NCBI GenBank assembly: GCA_017457345.1
Contig: JAFTHR010000219.1
Coordinates: forward strand, 1-5,606
From: Clostridia bacterium
GTDB lineage: Bacteria > Bacillota > Clostridia > Christensenellales > Borkfalkiaceae
Reading direction: 5' to 3'
Length of the DNA stretch: 5,606 bases
Part shown: in pieces, positions 1 through 5,606 of the stretch
Layout of the letters: every line of letters starts with the position of its first letter
Position numbering within the stretch: position 1 is the stretch's first letter
Position numbers and translations under genes: made by a program
The notes under the pieces: generated by a model
Database searches by the model: none
What the model was told of the DNA's origin: nothing
Seen by the model: only the letters and a program-made list of their open reading frames with translations

Positions 1-1371
1 GAACAAAAAAAGAATAAAAAATCCGCAAATACCCGTTCGAAAAATGAAGAGAAAAAGGGACGGCATCAACACCAAAGAGCAAAAGGCTTCGGCGGTTGGA
101 TTGCGGCGGTAGTGGTGCTCGGCACGCTTACGTTAGGGCTTGGCGCGGCGGCGGCAGTAGGTGCGGTTAACGCGGCGAAAATGGGGCAAGCAATGATGAT
201 GGGCTATAAAGGCACGTTATACGAACTTGCCGGCATTATGGATAACGTAGACGGCGATTTAGACAAGGTGCGCCTTTCTTCCACCGAAACGCAACAATCC
301 CGCCTGTTGACCGATTTGCTCGTGCAATCTCGCCTTGCGGAGATTAGTTTGGAGAAATTGCCCGTAAGCGCCGAAGAGGAAGCGAATTTGACTTCTTTTA
401 TCAACCGCACGGCAAAGGTGGCGGAAATGATGCTCGATAAACTCCGCGCGGGGGAAAAACTTGACGAGCGCGATCGCACCCTTTTAAAAGCGCTTTACGA
501 GACCAACCACGCCGTTCGTGTGAAGTTAGACGAAGCGATTGCGAATATGACTGACGACGATATGATGCAAATGTCCAAAAATGCGAACGATTCTAAAATG
601 GGAGAAGTGCTCCGTGCGATTGAAGAAATGACGTTGCCCGAAAATCGCCCGAATAAAGAAACGTTTAGCGGCGGCGAAATAAAGGAAGAGAAAGACGGTT
701 TAGACGTAAGCCGTGCGGAAGAACTTTGCCGCGTGTATTTCAAAGGGTATGGGATGACCGATTTGGAGTACGTGGGTGAAACGCTTTCGAAAAGCATGCA
801 AACGTACAACTTTCGTTTGAGAAACGAACAAGGGCAAGAAGTTTTTGCGCAGGTTGATAAAAAGAGCGGCGCGCTCGCCGAGTTCGATTACTACGCCGAG
901 TGCAAAGCCGAAAACTACGATTTATCCTATTGCGAAGAAAACGCGCAAAACTTTTTAGCCCGCTTGGGGTATAACGATTTAACGTGCGTATACGGAAAAC
1001 AATCGGGAGCTTTGGTAGACTACGTGTTCGTGTTTGAACAAAACGGCGTGGTGTATTATCCCGACGAGATTAAAGTGAAGGTATGTATGGAGCGCGGGGT
1101 GGTAAGTGGCTTAGACGCGCGTGAATTTTTAAAAAATCATCACCCCAGGGCAGGGTTTAAGGCGAAAATCACCCAAGATGAAGCCCGCGCGGCGATTAGC
1201 GGCGAAGTGGAAGTTCTTTCCGAGCAACGGGTTGTTTTAGATACCCGCAGGGGCGAAAAATCGGCGTATGAGTTTTTCGTTTCGTTCGGGGAAGAAAAAT
1301 ACTTGATTTATTTAGACGCCCTTTCCGGGGAAGAAATTAGCATTGTAAACGTGAAAGACTTAATTGTGTAA
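1..1371 (+). CDS. ypeB: Spore germination protein YpeB, 5' end cut by window edge
   Basis: In Bacillus, YpeB is needed for the spore cortex-lytic enzyme SleB to be made, located or kept stable; sleB usually sits just upstream, which here would be outside the window. The frame is open to base 1 with no in-frame ATG before a GTG at 112. That GTG falls inside a hydrophobic segment, so it is not the likely start. The visible 456 residues show a Lys/Arg-rich stretch (1-28), one membrane segment (about 29-57), then a helical YpeB-type domain (about 66-190) with LYELAGIMDNVDGDLDKV and LLVQSRLAEISLEKLP. Three PepSY-like modules follow (about 236-295, 308-376 and 390-449), the last with YLIYLDALSGEE. 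The topology implies a cytoplasmic N terminus and an exported body. Family assignment rests on recalled similarity and is firm; the N-terminal end is unknown. Confidence 0.88.
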   Translation, partial: EQKKNKKSANTRSKNEEKKGRHQHQRAKGFGGWIAAVVVLGTLTLGLGAAAAVGAVNAAKMGQAMMMGYKGTLYELAGIMDNVDGDLDKVRLSSTETQQSRLLTDLLVQSRLAEISLEKLPVSAEEEANLTSFINRTAKVAEMMLDKLRAGEKLDERDRTLLKALYETNHAVRVKLDEAIANMTDDDMMQMSKNANDSKMGEVLRAIEEMTLPENRPNKETFSGGEIKEEKDGLDVSRAEELCRVYFKGYGMTDLEYVGETLSKSMQTYNFRLRNEQGQEVFAQVDKKSGALAEFDYYAECKAENYDLSYCEENAQNFLARLGYNDLTCVYGKQSGALVDYVFVFEQNGVVYYPDEIKVKVCMERGVVSGLDAREFLKNHHPRAGFKAKITQDEARAAISGEVEVLSEQRVVLDTRRGEKSAYEFFVSFGEEKYLIYLDALSGEEISIVNVKDLIV

Positions 1372-1381
1372 AACAAAAAAT

Positions 1382-1419
1382 AAAACCCCGCAACCTTCGT
1401 TTGAAGGGGGCGGGGTTTT
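1382..1419. terminator. Bidirectional intrinsic terminator between ypeB and glnN
   Basis: A 10-bp outer stem (1382-1391 with 1410-1419, AAAACCCCGC/GCGGGGTTTT) and a 5-bp inner stem (CCTTC 1394-1398 with GAAGG 1403-1407) are separated by an AA/GG mismatch and closed by a GTTT loop. A T-run follows on the plus strand, and an A-rich stretch from about 1371 gives a T-run on the minus strand. The hairpin can therefore end both ypeB, whose stop is 10 bases upstream, and the convergent glnN, whose stop is 13 bases away on the other side. Confidence 0.93.
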
Positions 1420-1432
1420 TCAATAAACGTTT

Positions 1433-3514
1433 TTATTTTACGCCAAAAAGCAAATCGTAGTAGTCGGGGAACGGCCAGTACTCTTTTGCGCAAAGTTTTT
1501 CCATCTCGTCGGCAAAGCCGCGGATTTCACGCATGCGGGGCACGATAACGTGTGCCGTGCGCCTTGCTGCTTCCTGCTCGTTTTTGGGCATATTCGAAAG
1601 GTCGGCTTTCAAGTTCTCCACGGCGGAGAGCATATTTTCGTTCGCTACGGAAAGAGTGCGAATTGTTTTCTCGTCTGCCGTGCAAGGAAGGGAAGAGAAG
1701 AGCGCTTTTTTCTTTGCCAGAGTATCGCAGAGAGTGCCAACGTACGCCGAAACGGCGGGGTAGATTTGGCGGGTTGCCATATCGATCATGGTACGCGCTT
1801 CCACGCAAACGGTTTTCACGTAGTTTTCGAGTTGGATTTTTGCGCGGGCAACCGCTTCGTTTTTGGTGTAAACGCCTTGGCGGACGAACACGTCGATATT
1901 CTCTTTCTTAAAGCACTCGGAAACGGCGTCGGCGGTGTTTTTGTGGTTCAAAAGCCCGCGGCGTTCCGCTTCTGCTTCCCACTCAGGACCGTAGCCGTTA
2001 TAGTTGAATACAATGCGGTGGTGTGCTTTTAATAATTTTTCGGTGTACGTTTTAATCGCCTTTTCAAGATTTTCGGCGGTTTCCAACTTATCCGCCGCTT
2101 CGCGGAATGCTTCGGCGACGATCGTGTTGAGCACCACGTTCGGATCGGCAACGGAAGCCGAAGAGCCGAGCATACGGAACTCAAACTTGTTGCCCGTAAA
2201 CGCAAAGGGCGAAGTGCGGTTTCTATCGGTAGAGTCGATAGGGAAGATGGGGGATTCGGGCACGCCGATACTCCCTTTCACCGCTTTATGCGGCGTGTAG
2301 TTTTTGCCGAGCACAAGGCTATCCACAATCCCGCCGATCTCGTCGCCAAGATACACGGAGATGATGGCAGGGGGCGCTTCGCCACCGCCTAAACGGTGGT
2401 CGTTCCCTGCGGAAGCCACGCAAGCGCGAAGCAAGCCTTGATATTTATCCACGGCGGAAATGATGCAGGCAAGCACGAGCATAAACAAAGAATTGTCTTC
2501 GGGATTTTCGCCGGGATCAAGGATATTAAAGCCTGCGGTGGAAAGTGACCAGTTATTGTGCTTACCGCTCCCGTTAATACCCACGAACGGTTTTTCGTGC
2601 AACAAACAGGTTAAACCGTGCCTTGCTGCCACCTTTTTCATCAATTCCATCGTCAACTGGTTGGTGTCTACCGCAATGTTCGTGGTTGTGAAAATGGGCG
2701 CAAGTTCGTGCTGTGCAGGCGCAACTTCGTTGTGCTTCGTCTTCGATAAAACGCCGTATTTCCAAAGCGTTTCGTCTAAATCCGCCATAAACTCCGCAAC
2801 GCGGGGCTTTAACACGCCGAAATAATGATCTTCAAGTTCCTGTCCGCGGGGGGCGGGTGCGCCGAAGAGCGTTCTACCCGTAAGCACCAAGTCTTCCCGC
2901 TTTTCATAGTCCTTAGCGTCGATTAAAAAGTATTCTTGTTCTGGACCTACGGTGGTGTTTACCTTTGCGCAGTCTATCCCGAACAATTTTAAAATGCGTT
3001 TTCCTTCTCTATCAATCGCCGTCATAGACTTTAAAAGCGGCGCTTTTTTATCGAGCGTTTCCCCCGTATAGGAAACGAAAATGGTGGGGATATACAACGT
3101 GCCTTCTTTCACGAACGCAGGGGAAGTAGGGTCCCAAGCGGTGTAGCCGCGCGCCGCGTCCGTTGCTCTAGAGCCCCCCGAAGGGAAGGAAGAAGCGTCC
3201 GGCTCGCCCACGATAAGGGATTTGCCCGTAAGTTGCATAATTACGGCGTCTCCGCCAACGGGTTCAATAAACCCGTCGTGCTTTTCAGCCGTCAAGTTGG
3301 TTAAGGGTTGAAACCAATGGGTGTAGTGGGTTGCACCTTTGGAGAGCGCCCAGTCTTTCATAGCGTTTGCCACGGAATCGGCGATGGACATATCGATCGT
3401 TTCGCCTGCGTCGATTGTCTTTCTCAAAGATTTATAAACTTCGCGGGGGAGCGTACTGCGCATCACCACGTCGTTAAACACGTTTTCGCCGAAAATGGCA
3501 GGGATATTTTTCAT
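1433..3514 (-). CDS. glnN: Glutamine synthetase type III (GSIII)
   Basis: It makes glutamine from glutamate, ammonia and ATP in the cytoplasm. The protein is 693 residues, typical of GSIII and much longer than GSI or GSII. Visible GSIII signatures are GEPDASSFPSGG (103-114), ARGYTAWDPTSPAF (121-134), GPEQEYFLID (190-199), NEVAPAQHELAPIF (262-275), HEKPFVGINGSGKHNNWS (306-323), AGNDHRLGGGEAPPAI (369-384) and DRNRTSPFAFTGNKFEFRM (430-448). The C-terminal GSIII domain follows with LENYVKTVCVEARTMIDMA (562-580) and ends WPFPDYYDLLF. Metal and substrate residues (E192, E194, H319, E446) look intact. The ATG at 3514 is preferred: it has an AAAGGACGG ribosome site 6 bases upstream. The frame runs open to 3706, but that extension would translate the promoter. 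It is transcribed alone from a sigma-A promoter and ends at the shared hairpin. Confidence 0.96.
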   Translation of the reverse strand: MKNIPAIFGENVFNDVVMRSTLPREVYKSLRKTIDAGETIDMSIADSVANAMKDWALSKGATHYTHWFQPLTNLTAEKHDGFIEPVGGDAVIMQLTGKSLIVGEPDASSFPSGGSRATDAARGYTAWDPTSPAFVKEGTLYIPTIFVSYTGETLDKKAPLLKSMTAIDREGKRILKLFGIDCAKVNTTVGPEQEYFLIDAKDYEKREDLVLTGRTLFGAPAPRGQELEDHYFGVLKPRVAEFMADLDETLWKYGVLSKTKHNEVAPAQHELAPIFTTTNIAVDTNQLTMELMKKVAARHGLTCLLHEKPFVGINGSGKHNNWSLSTAGFNILDPGENPEDNSLFMLVLACIISAVDKYQGLLRACVASAGNDHRLGGGEAPPAIISVYLGDEIGGIVDSLVLGKNYTPHKAVKGSIGVPESPIFPIDSTDRNRTSPFAFTGNKFEFRMLGSSASVADPNVVLNTIVAEAFREAADKLETAENLEKAIKTYTEKLLKAHHRIVFNYNGYGPEWEAEAERRGLLNHKNTADAVSECFKKENIDVFVRQGVYTKNEAVARAKIQLENYVKTVCVEARTMIDMATRQIYPAVSAYVGTLCDTLAKKKALFSSLPCTADEKTIRTLSVANENMLSAVENLKADLSNMPKNEQEAARRTAHVIVPRMREIRGFADEMEKLCAKEYWPFPDYYDLLFGVK

Positions 3515-3525
3515 AAAAATCCGTC

Positions 3526-3547
3526 CTTTGTATCGTTTTGTACAAAG
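3526..3547. promoter_or_regulatory. Inverted repeat over the glnN transcription start, candidate operator
   Basis: CTTTGTA (3526-3532) and TACAAAG (3541-3547) form a perfect 7-bp inverted repeat with an 8-base spacer. It abuts the glnN -10 box (3548-3553) and reaches into the ribosome binding site. The predicted start of transcription, about 3541-3543, falls inside one arm, so that arm would be mostly absent from the mRNA. A DNA operator for a repressor therefore fits better than an RNA hairpin. It does not match the GlnR/TnrA form TGTNA-N7-TNACA. The binding protein is unknown. Confidence 0.5.
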
Positions 3548-3576
3548 ATTATACCGCCCCCGCCGAAAAAAGTCAA
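3548..3576 (-). promoter_or_regulatory. Sigma-A promoter of glnN
   Basis: On the minus strand the -35 box TTGACT (3571-3576) and the -10 box TATAAT (3548-3553) are separated by exactly 17 bases (3554-3570). Eleven of twelve positions match consensus. The predicted start near 3541 gives a leader of about 27 bases, too short for a riboswitch. The spacer is unusually GC-rich (mostly C/G next to the -10), while the flanking DNA is AT-rich. Confidence 0.87.
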
Positions 3577-3632
3577 CGAAAAAGCACCGTTTTTGAAAAA
3601 CATAAGAAAAATAGCGCGTTTTTAGCATTTGA

Positions 3633-3700
3633 CTTGAATAAATCAAGCAAAAATTGTTTATTATTGCAATAAATAAAGAAACAAACTTGATTTTATCAAG
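3633..3700. promoter_or_regulatory. Two-fold symmetric operator-like array between glnN and queH
   Basis: Two 15-bp palindromes, CTTGAATAAATCAAG (3633-3647) and CTTGATTTTATCAAG (3686-3700), both fit CTTGA-N5-TCAAG. The second, read on the minus strand, matches the first at 13 of 15 positions. Their centres (3640 and 3693) are 53 bases apart, close to five helical turns. Their midpoint, 3666.5, is exactly the centre of a perfect 12-bp palindrome, TTATTGCAATAA (3661-3672). The array lies upstream of both promoters: centres are about -99 and -152 from the glnN start, and about -74 and -127 from the queH start. This suits upstream activation or looping. I do not recognise the regulator. Confidence 0.55.
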
Positions 3701-3731
3701 AAACAAACAAAGAAACTTTGCGTTTTAACCG

Positions 3732-3760
3732 TTGACAAACGCCGAAAATGGGGCTATAAT
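3732..3760 (+). promoter_or_regulatory. Perfect-consensus sigma-A promoter of queH
   Basis: TTGACA (3732-3737) and TATAAT (3755-3760) are both exact consensus hexamers with a 17-base spacer. Start of transcription is expected near 3767, giving a leader of about 18 bases that carries the GGGAG/AAGG ribosome-binding region (3771-3780). AT-rich, A-tract DNA lies upstream, which could act as an UP element. Confidence 0.92.
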
Positions 3761-3784
3761 AGAGAAAAAAGGGAGAAAGGCGCG

Positions 3785-4396
3785 GTGGCGAGAGAAAATT
3801 ACGACGAAAAAATGCAAAAAATCGCTTCTTCGGCGAAAAAAAGCCGACTGTTATTGCACAGTTGTTGCGCGCCGTGCTCTTCTGCGTGTTTAGAACGGCT
3901 TGCGGAAAGTTTTAAAATCACCGTTTTTTATTATAATCCAAACATTGACGATAGAAACGAGTACGAAAAGCGCAAGGCGGAGCAAATCCGTTTTTTAAAA
4001 GAAACGGGTTGGGCGGATTTTCTCGATTGCGATCACGAAACGGAGAAGTTTTCCGCGCTTTGCAAGGGGTACGAAAAGGAGCCCGAGCGCGGCGCAAGGT
4101 GTTATCTTTGCTATGGGCTACGTTTGGAAAAAACGGCGCATGCGGCAAAAGAAAACGGGTACGATTATTTTTGCACCACCCTTTCGCTTAGCCCCTATAA
4201 AAACGCCGACTGGATTAACGAACTTGGAGAAAAATACGCCGGGGAATACGGCGTGCCGTTTTTGCCTTCCGATTTTAAAAAGCGCGGTGGGTACGCGCGC
4301 TCGTTAGAACTTTCCAAAGAGTACGGGCTTTATCGGCAAGACTATTGCGGGTTTTCTTTCTCTAAAGCGCAAACAGAAAAAAAGCGCGAAAAATAA
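3785..4396 (+). CDS. queH: Epoxyqueuosine reductase QueH (DUF208 family)
   Basis: QueH reduces epoxyqueuosine to queuosine, the last step of queuosine formation at wobble position 34 of tRNAs for Tyr, His, Asn and Asp. It replaces the unrelated cobalamin-dependent QueG. The 203-residue length fits the family. Visible motifs are LLLHSCCAPCSS with C27, C28 and C31, FYYNPNI (48-54), RCYLCYGLRL with C106 and C109 (105-114), TTLSLSPYKN (131-140) and YRQDYCGFSFS with C188 (183-193). The Cys pairs are the expected iron-sulfur and redox residues. The last motif reads YCGF where I recall YCGC as common. The start is a GTG at 3785; GGGAG (3771-3775) sits 9 bases upstream of it, and the next in-frame Met is residue 10. 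It is a single-gene transcript with its own promoter and terminator. Confidence 0.93.
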   Translation: MARENYDEKMQKIASSAKKSRLLLHSCCAPCSSACLERLAESFKITVFYYNPNIDDRNEYEKRKAEQIRFLKETGWADFLDCDHETEKFSALCKGYEKEPERGARCYLCYGLRLEKTAHAAKENGYDYFCTTLSLSPYKNADWINELGEKYAGEYGVPFLPSDFKKRGGYARSLELSKEYGLYRQDYCGFSFSKAQTEKKREK

Positions 4397-4413
4397 GCGT
4401 TTAAAGCGAAAAG

Positions 4414-4440
4414 AAAAACGACGGGTTTCGTCGTTTTTTT
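4414..4440 (+). terminator. Intrinsic terminator of queH
   Basis: A 10-bp stem (4414-4423 with 4429-4438, AAAAACGACG/CGTCGTTTTT) has a 5-base GGTTT loop and runs into seven T residues (4434-4440). It begins 17 bases after the queH stop codon. Confidence 0.9.
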
Positions 4441-4537
4441 CTTATGCCCGCGCGTGCAAGCGTCAAAATTCGACCGTCAAAAAAAGTCGATTTTTCCCGT
4501 ATGGGCAATAGGGCATATGCGTAAAAATGGCAATGCG
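4441..4537. other. Non-coding spacer between two facing terminators
   Basis: No supported gene lies here. It holds a weak second plus-strand hairpin: TCGAC 4470-4474 with GTCGA 4486-4490, an 11-base loop, then TTTTT. There is also an 8-base direct repeat CGTCAAAA (4461-4468 and 4475-4482), an 8-bp palindrome GCATATGC (4514-4521) and short GGGCAATA/GGGCATA echoes (4503-4518). The hairpin may be a back-up terminator for queH. The other repeats are short enough to be chance. Confidence 0.4.
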
Positions 4538-4570
4538 AAAAAAAGAAACGCCCCCCGAAAAAGGAGGACG
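4538..4570 (-). terminator. Intrinsic terminator of the yfcE unit
   Basis: Read on the minus strand, CGTCCTCC and GGGGGGCG (4563-4570 and 4549-4556) form an 8-bp stem with two G-U pairs and a 6-base loop. TTTCTTTTTTT (4538-4548) follows. It starts 11 bases after the yfcE stop codon. Confidence 0.82.
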
Positions 4571-4581
4571 AATTTTTATTT

Positions 4582-5133
4582 TTAAAGGGGCAGGGAAGAG
4601 AAAACTTCGCCGCTAGCAAGGTCGATAAATCGGCAAACGCCGTTTTCGATCACCAGACAGGAGTGGGGCGTGCCCTTTGGCAAAGCCACCGAGCCGCAGT
4701 TTAAATAGATAATCCCGGAAGCAAGTTCACGGCGGCAAGGCTCGTGCGTGTGTCCGTTTACGAGCACGCTACCACCTTTTAAAGGGGGCGGATTTTCTTC
4801 GCCGTTTAAGTGCCCGTGCGTTAAGTAAAAGGTTTTACCAAACGCCGAGAGAAGCGCGTAGTCTGCGCGCATCGGGAACTCGATCAAGAGTTGATCGACC
4901 TCGGCGTCGCAATTGCCGCGAACGGCGCAAACGCTATCTTTATACCCGTTCAAAATACGAGCCACTTCTTGCGGGGCGTACCCGTCTGGCAAAGGGTTGC
5001 GTGGGCCGTGGTATAAAAGATCACCGAGCAGGCAAATACGCGTGGGTTTTTCCCGTTCAATAACGCCGGCAAGTTTTTCACACCAAAACGCCGAGCCGTG
5101 GATATCGGAAGCAAATAAAAGTTTTTCGTTCAT
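4582..5133 (-). CDS. yfcE: YfcE-type metallophosphodiesterase
   Basis: This is a cytoplasmic calcineurin-like phosphodiesterase; E. coli YfcE is manganese-dependent and cleaves artificial phosphodiesters, and its natural substrate is not settled. The 183 residues closely match the E. coli length. All metal motifs are present in order: FASDIHGS with D10 and H12, LLGDLLYHGPRN with D38 and H42, AVRGNCDAEVDQ with N74, LTHGH with H106 and H108, and NGHTH with H128 and H130, followed by NCGSVALPKG. The ATG at 5133 is preferred over the open frame running to 5205 because MNEKLLFASDIHGS aligns with the family N terminus and the extension would overlap the upstream gene. No good ribosome site precedes it, and the upstream stop codon is only 4 bases away, so translational coupling is likely. 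Confidence 0.94.
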   Translation of the reverse strand: MNEKLLFASDIHGSAFWCEKLAGVIEREKPTRICLLGDLLYHGPRNPLPDGYAPQEVARILNGYKDSVCAVRGNCDAEVDQLLIEFPMRADYALLSAFGKTFYLTHGHLNGEENPPPLKGGSVLVNGHTHEPCRRELASGIIYLNCGSVALPKGTPHSCLVIENGVCRFIDLASGEVFSSLPL

Positions 5134-5137
5134 AGCG

Positions 5138-5606
5138 TTAGAATACGAAGTTGACCACAACCGTTTCGTCGGGGAAAGAAGCGCCCGAACCGAGCAGTTT
5201 AGCATAATCGTTTAAAAGGGTAGGCAAATCTTGTTCGGCAAACCGCTTAATGGGGAACGCCGAGAAGGCAACTGCTTTGTTTGCCAAAATGTTGATGGCG
5301 GTGGGAACGAATTCACGGCTCTCCGTGATAGAGAAGAGCGAAACGTTATTCCGCATAGCGTTTTCAAGATTGACGGAAAGGGATTTAGGGTAAAGAGAGC
5401 AGAACGCCGCTTTCGCACCGTGGCGCAAAAGAGAGAAGAAGGAAGAAGGTTCGCTATGGTTGGCAAAAGCAAGGTACACTTCGCCGTCTGCGAACTTCCC
5501 GCCCGTGGCGTTGAGCACGTTTTCTTTAAGCGTTTCGTCGTTTTTAAAGGTATAATAGATGCCGCTCTTTTTCGCAATGGAAAGCCGTTCGGTGTTGTTG
5601 TCCACC
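5138..5606 (-). CDS. C-terminal part of a medium-chain (zinc-type alcohol) dehydrogenase-like protein
   Basis: Only the last 155 residues are in the window; the frame is open to the edge, and the GTG at 5605 is probably an internal Val. The fragment matches the second half of the Rossmann domain of medium-chain dehydrogenases. VDNNTERLSIAKKSG (1-15) fits the end of beta-2 and the next helix. It is followed by a GGKFADGEVYLAF strand, a LLRHGAKAAFCSLY segment matching the family's 'LRPGGRVVLVG' strand, then NILANKAVAFSAFPIKRF and the closing helix. The Asp right after beta-2 suggests NAD(H) rather than NADP(H) use. The GxGxxG loop and zinc ligands would lie beyond the right edge, so zinc dependence and substrate cannot be judged. 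About 155 residues after beta-2 fits a total near 350. It shares a transcript with yfcE, 4 bases downstream. Confidence 0.68.
   Translation of the reverse strand, partial: VDNNTERLSIAKKSGIYYTFKNDETLKENVLNATGGKFADGEVYLAFANHSEPSSFFSLLRHGAKAAFCSLYPKSLSVNLENAMRNNVSLFSITESREFVPTAINILANKAVAFSAFPIKRFAEQDLPTLLNDYAKLLGSGASFPDETVVVNFVF

Noticed and set aside
1550..2032. A 160-residue plus-strand open frame inside glnN.
   Set aside because: It is antisense to highly conserved GSIII coding sequence and has no recognisable domain or ribosome site; a shadow frame caused by base composition.
3515..3547. A glutamine riboswitch or T-box in the glnN leader.
   Set aside because: The predicted leader is only about 27 bases and has no conserved aptamer or terminator structure.
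3308..3625. A 105-residue plus-strand open frame opposite the glnN start.
   Set aside because: It overlaps the conserved N-terminal coding region of glnN and its promoter, and has no family resemblance.
3515..3706. A 64-residue N-terminal extension of glutamine synthetase, open in frame back to an ATG at 3706.
   Set aside because: It would translate the glnN promoter and operator region, has low-complexity, Phe/Lys-rich content, and the known GSIII N terminus aligns with the ATG at 3514, which has a good ribosome site.
3708..3720. Small inverted repeat CAAAG-AAA-CTTTG just upstream of the queH -35 box.
   Set aside because: It shares the CTTTG/CAAAG half-site with the glnN operator candidate, but the 5-bp arms in A-rich DNA are easily produced by chance and the spacing differs (3 versus 8 bases).
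4503..4521. Echoed GGGCAATA/GGGCATA units and the GCATATGC palindrome as an attachment or recombination site.
   Set aside because: The repeats are too short and imperfect, and there is no integrase, tRNA gene or duplicated border nearby.
4401..4619. A 72-residue minus-strand open frame between queH and yfcE.
   Set aside because: It runs through two terminator hairpins and overlaps the end of yfcE in another frame; the product is Phe/Lys/Arg-rich low complexity.

Overview
The window looks like a chromosomal piece from a spore-forming, low-to-mid GC Bacillota, most likely a member of the Clostridia. The evidence is a YpeB-type spore germination protein, a clostridial-style type III glutamine synthetase, a QueH-type epoxyqueuosine reductase and two near-consensus sigma-A promoters. 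The species cannot be named from the sequence alone. Coding regions are moderately GC-rich, while the spacers are strongly AT-rich.

Layout. Positions 1-1371 (+) hold the 3' part of ypeB, whose start lies left of the window. It converges on glnN (1433-3514, -), and one strong two-way terminator hairpin (1382-1419) fills the 61-base gap. glnN and queH (3785-4396, +) are divergent across a 270-base AT-rich control region. Each has its own sigma-A promoter with a 17-base spacer (glnN TTGACT/TATAAT; queH TTGACA/TATAAT). Between the two promoters lies a two-fold symmetric array: two CTTGA-N5-TCAAG sites 53 bases apart, centred on a 12-base perfect palindrome. A separate 7-bp-arm inverted repeat sits between the glnN -10 box and its ribosome binding site. 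queH ends in its own terminator (4414-4440). A second convergent gap (4397-4581) follows, with a minus-strand terminator closing a two-gene minus-strand unit: a medium-chain dehydrogenase fragment (5138 to beyond 5606) followed 4 bases later by yfcE (4582-5133).

How the genes relate. They are mostly ordinary housekeeping or sporulation functions rather than one pathway: spore germination (ypeB), ammonia assimilation (glnN), tRNA wobble-base modification (queH), a metal-dependent phosphodiesterase (yfcE) and a probable NAD(H)-dependent oxidoreductase. I see no mobile element, CRISPR array, RNA gene or defence cassette. The part least explained by known features is the structured glnN/queH intergenic region.
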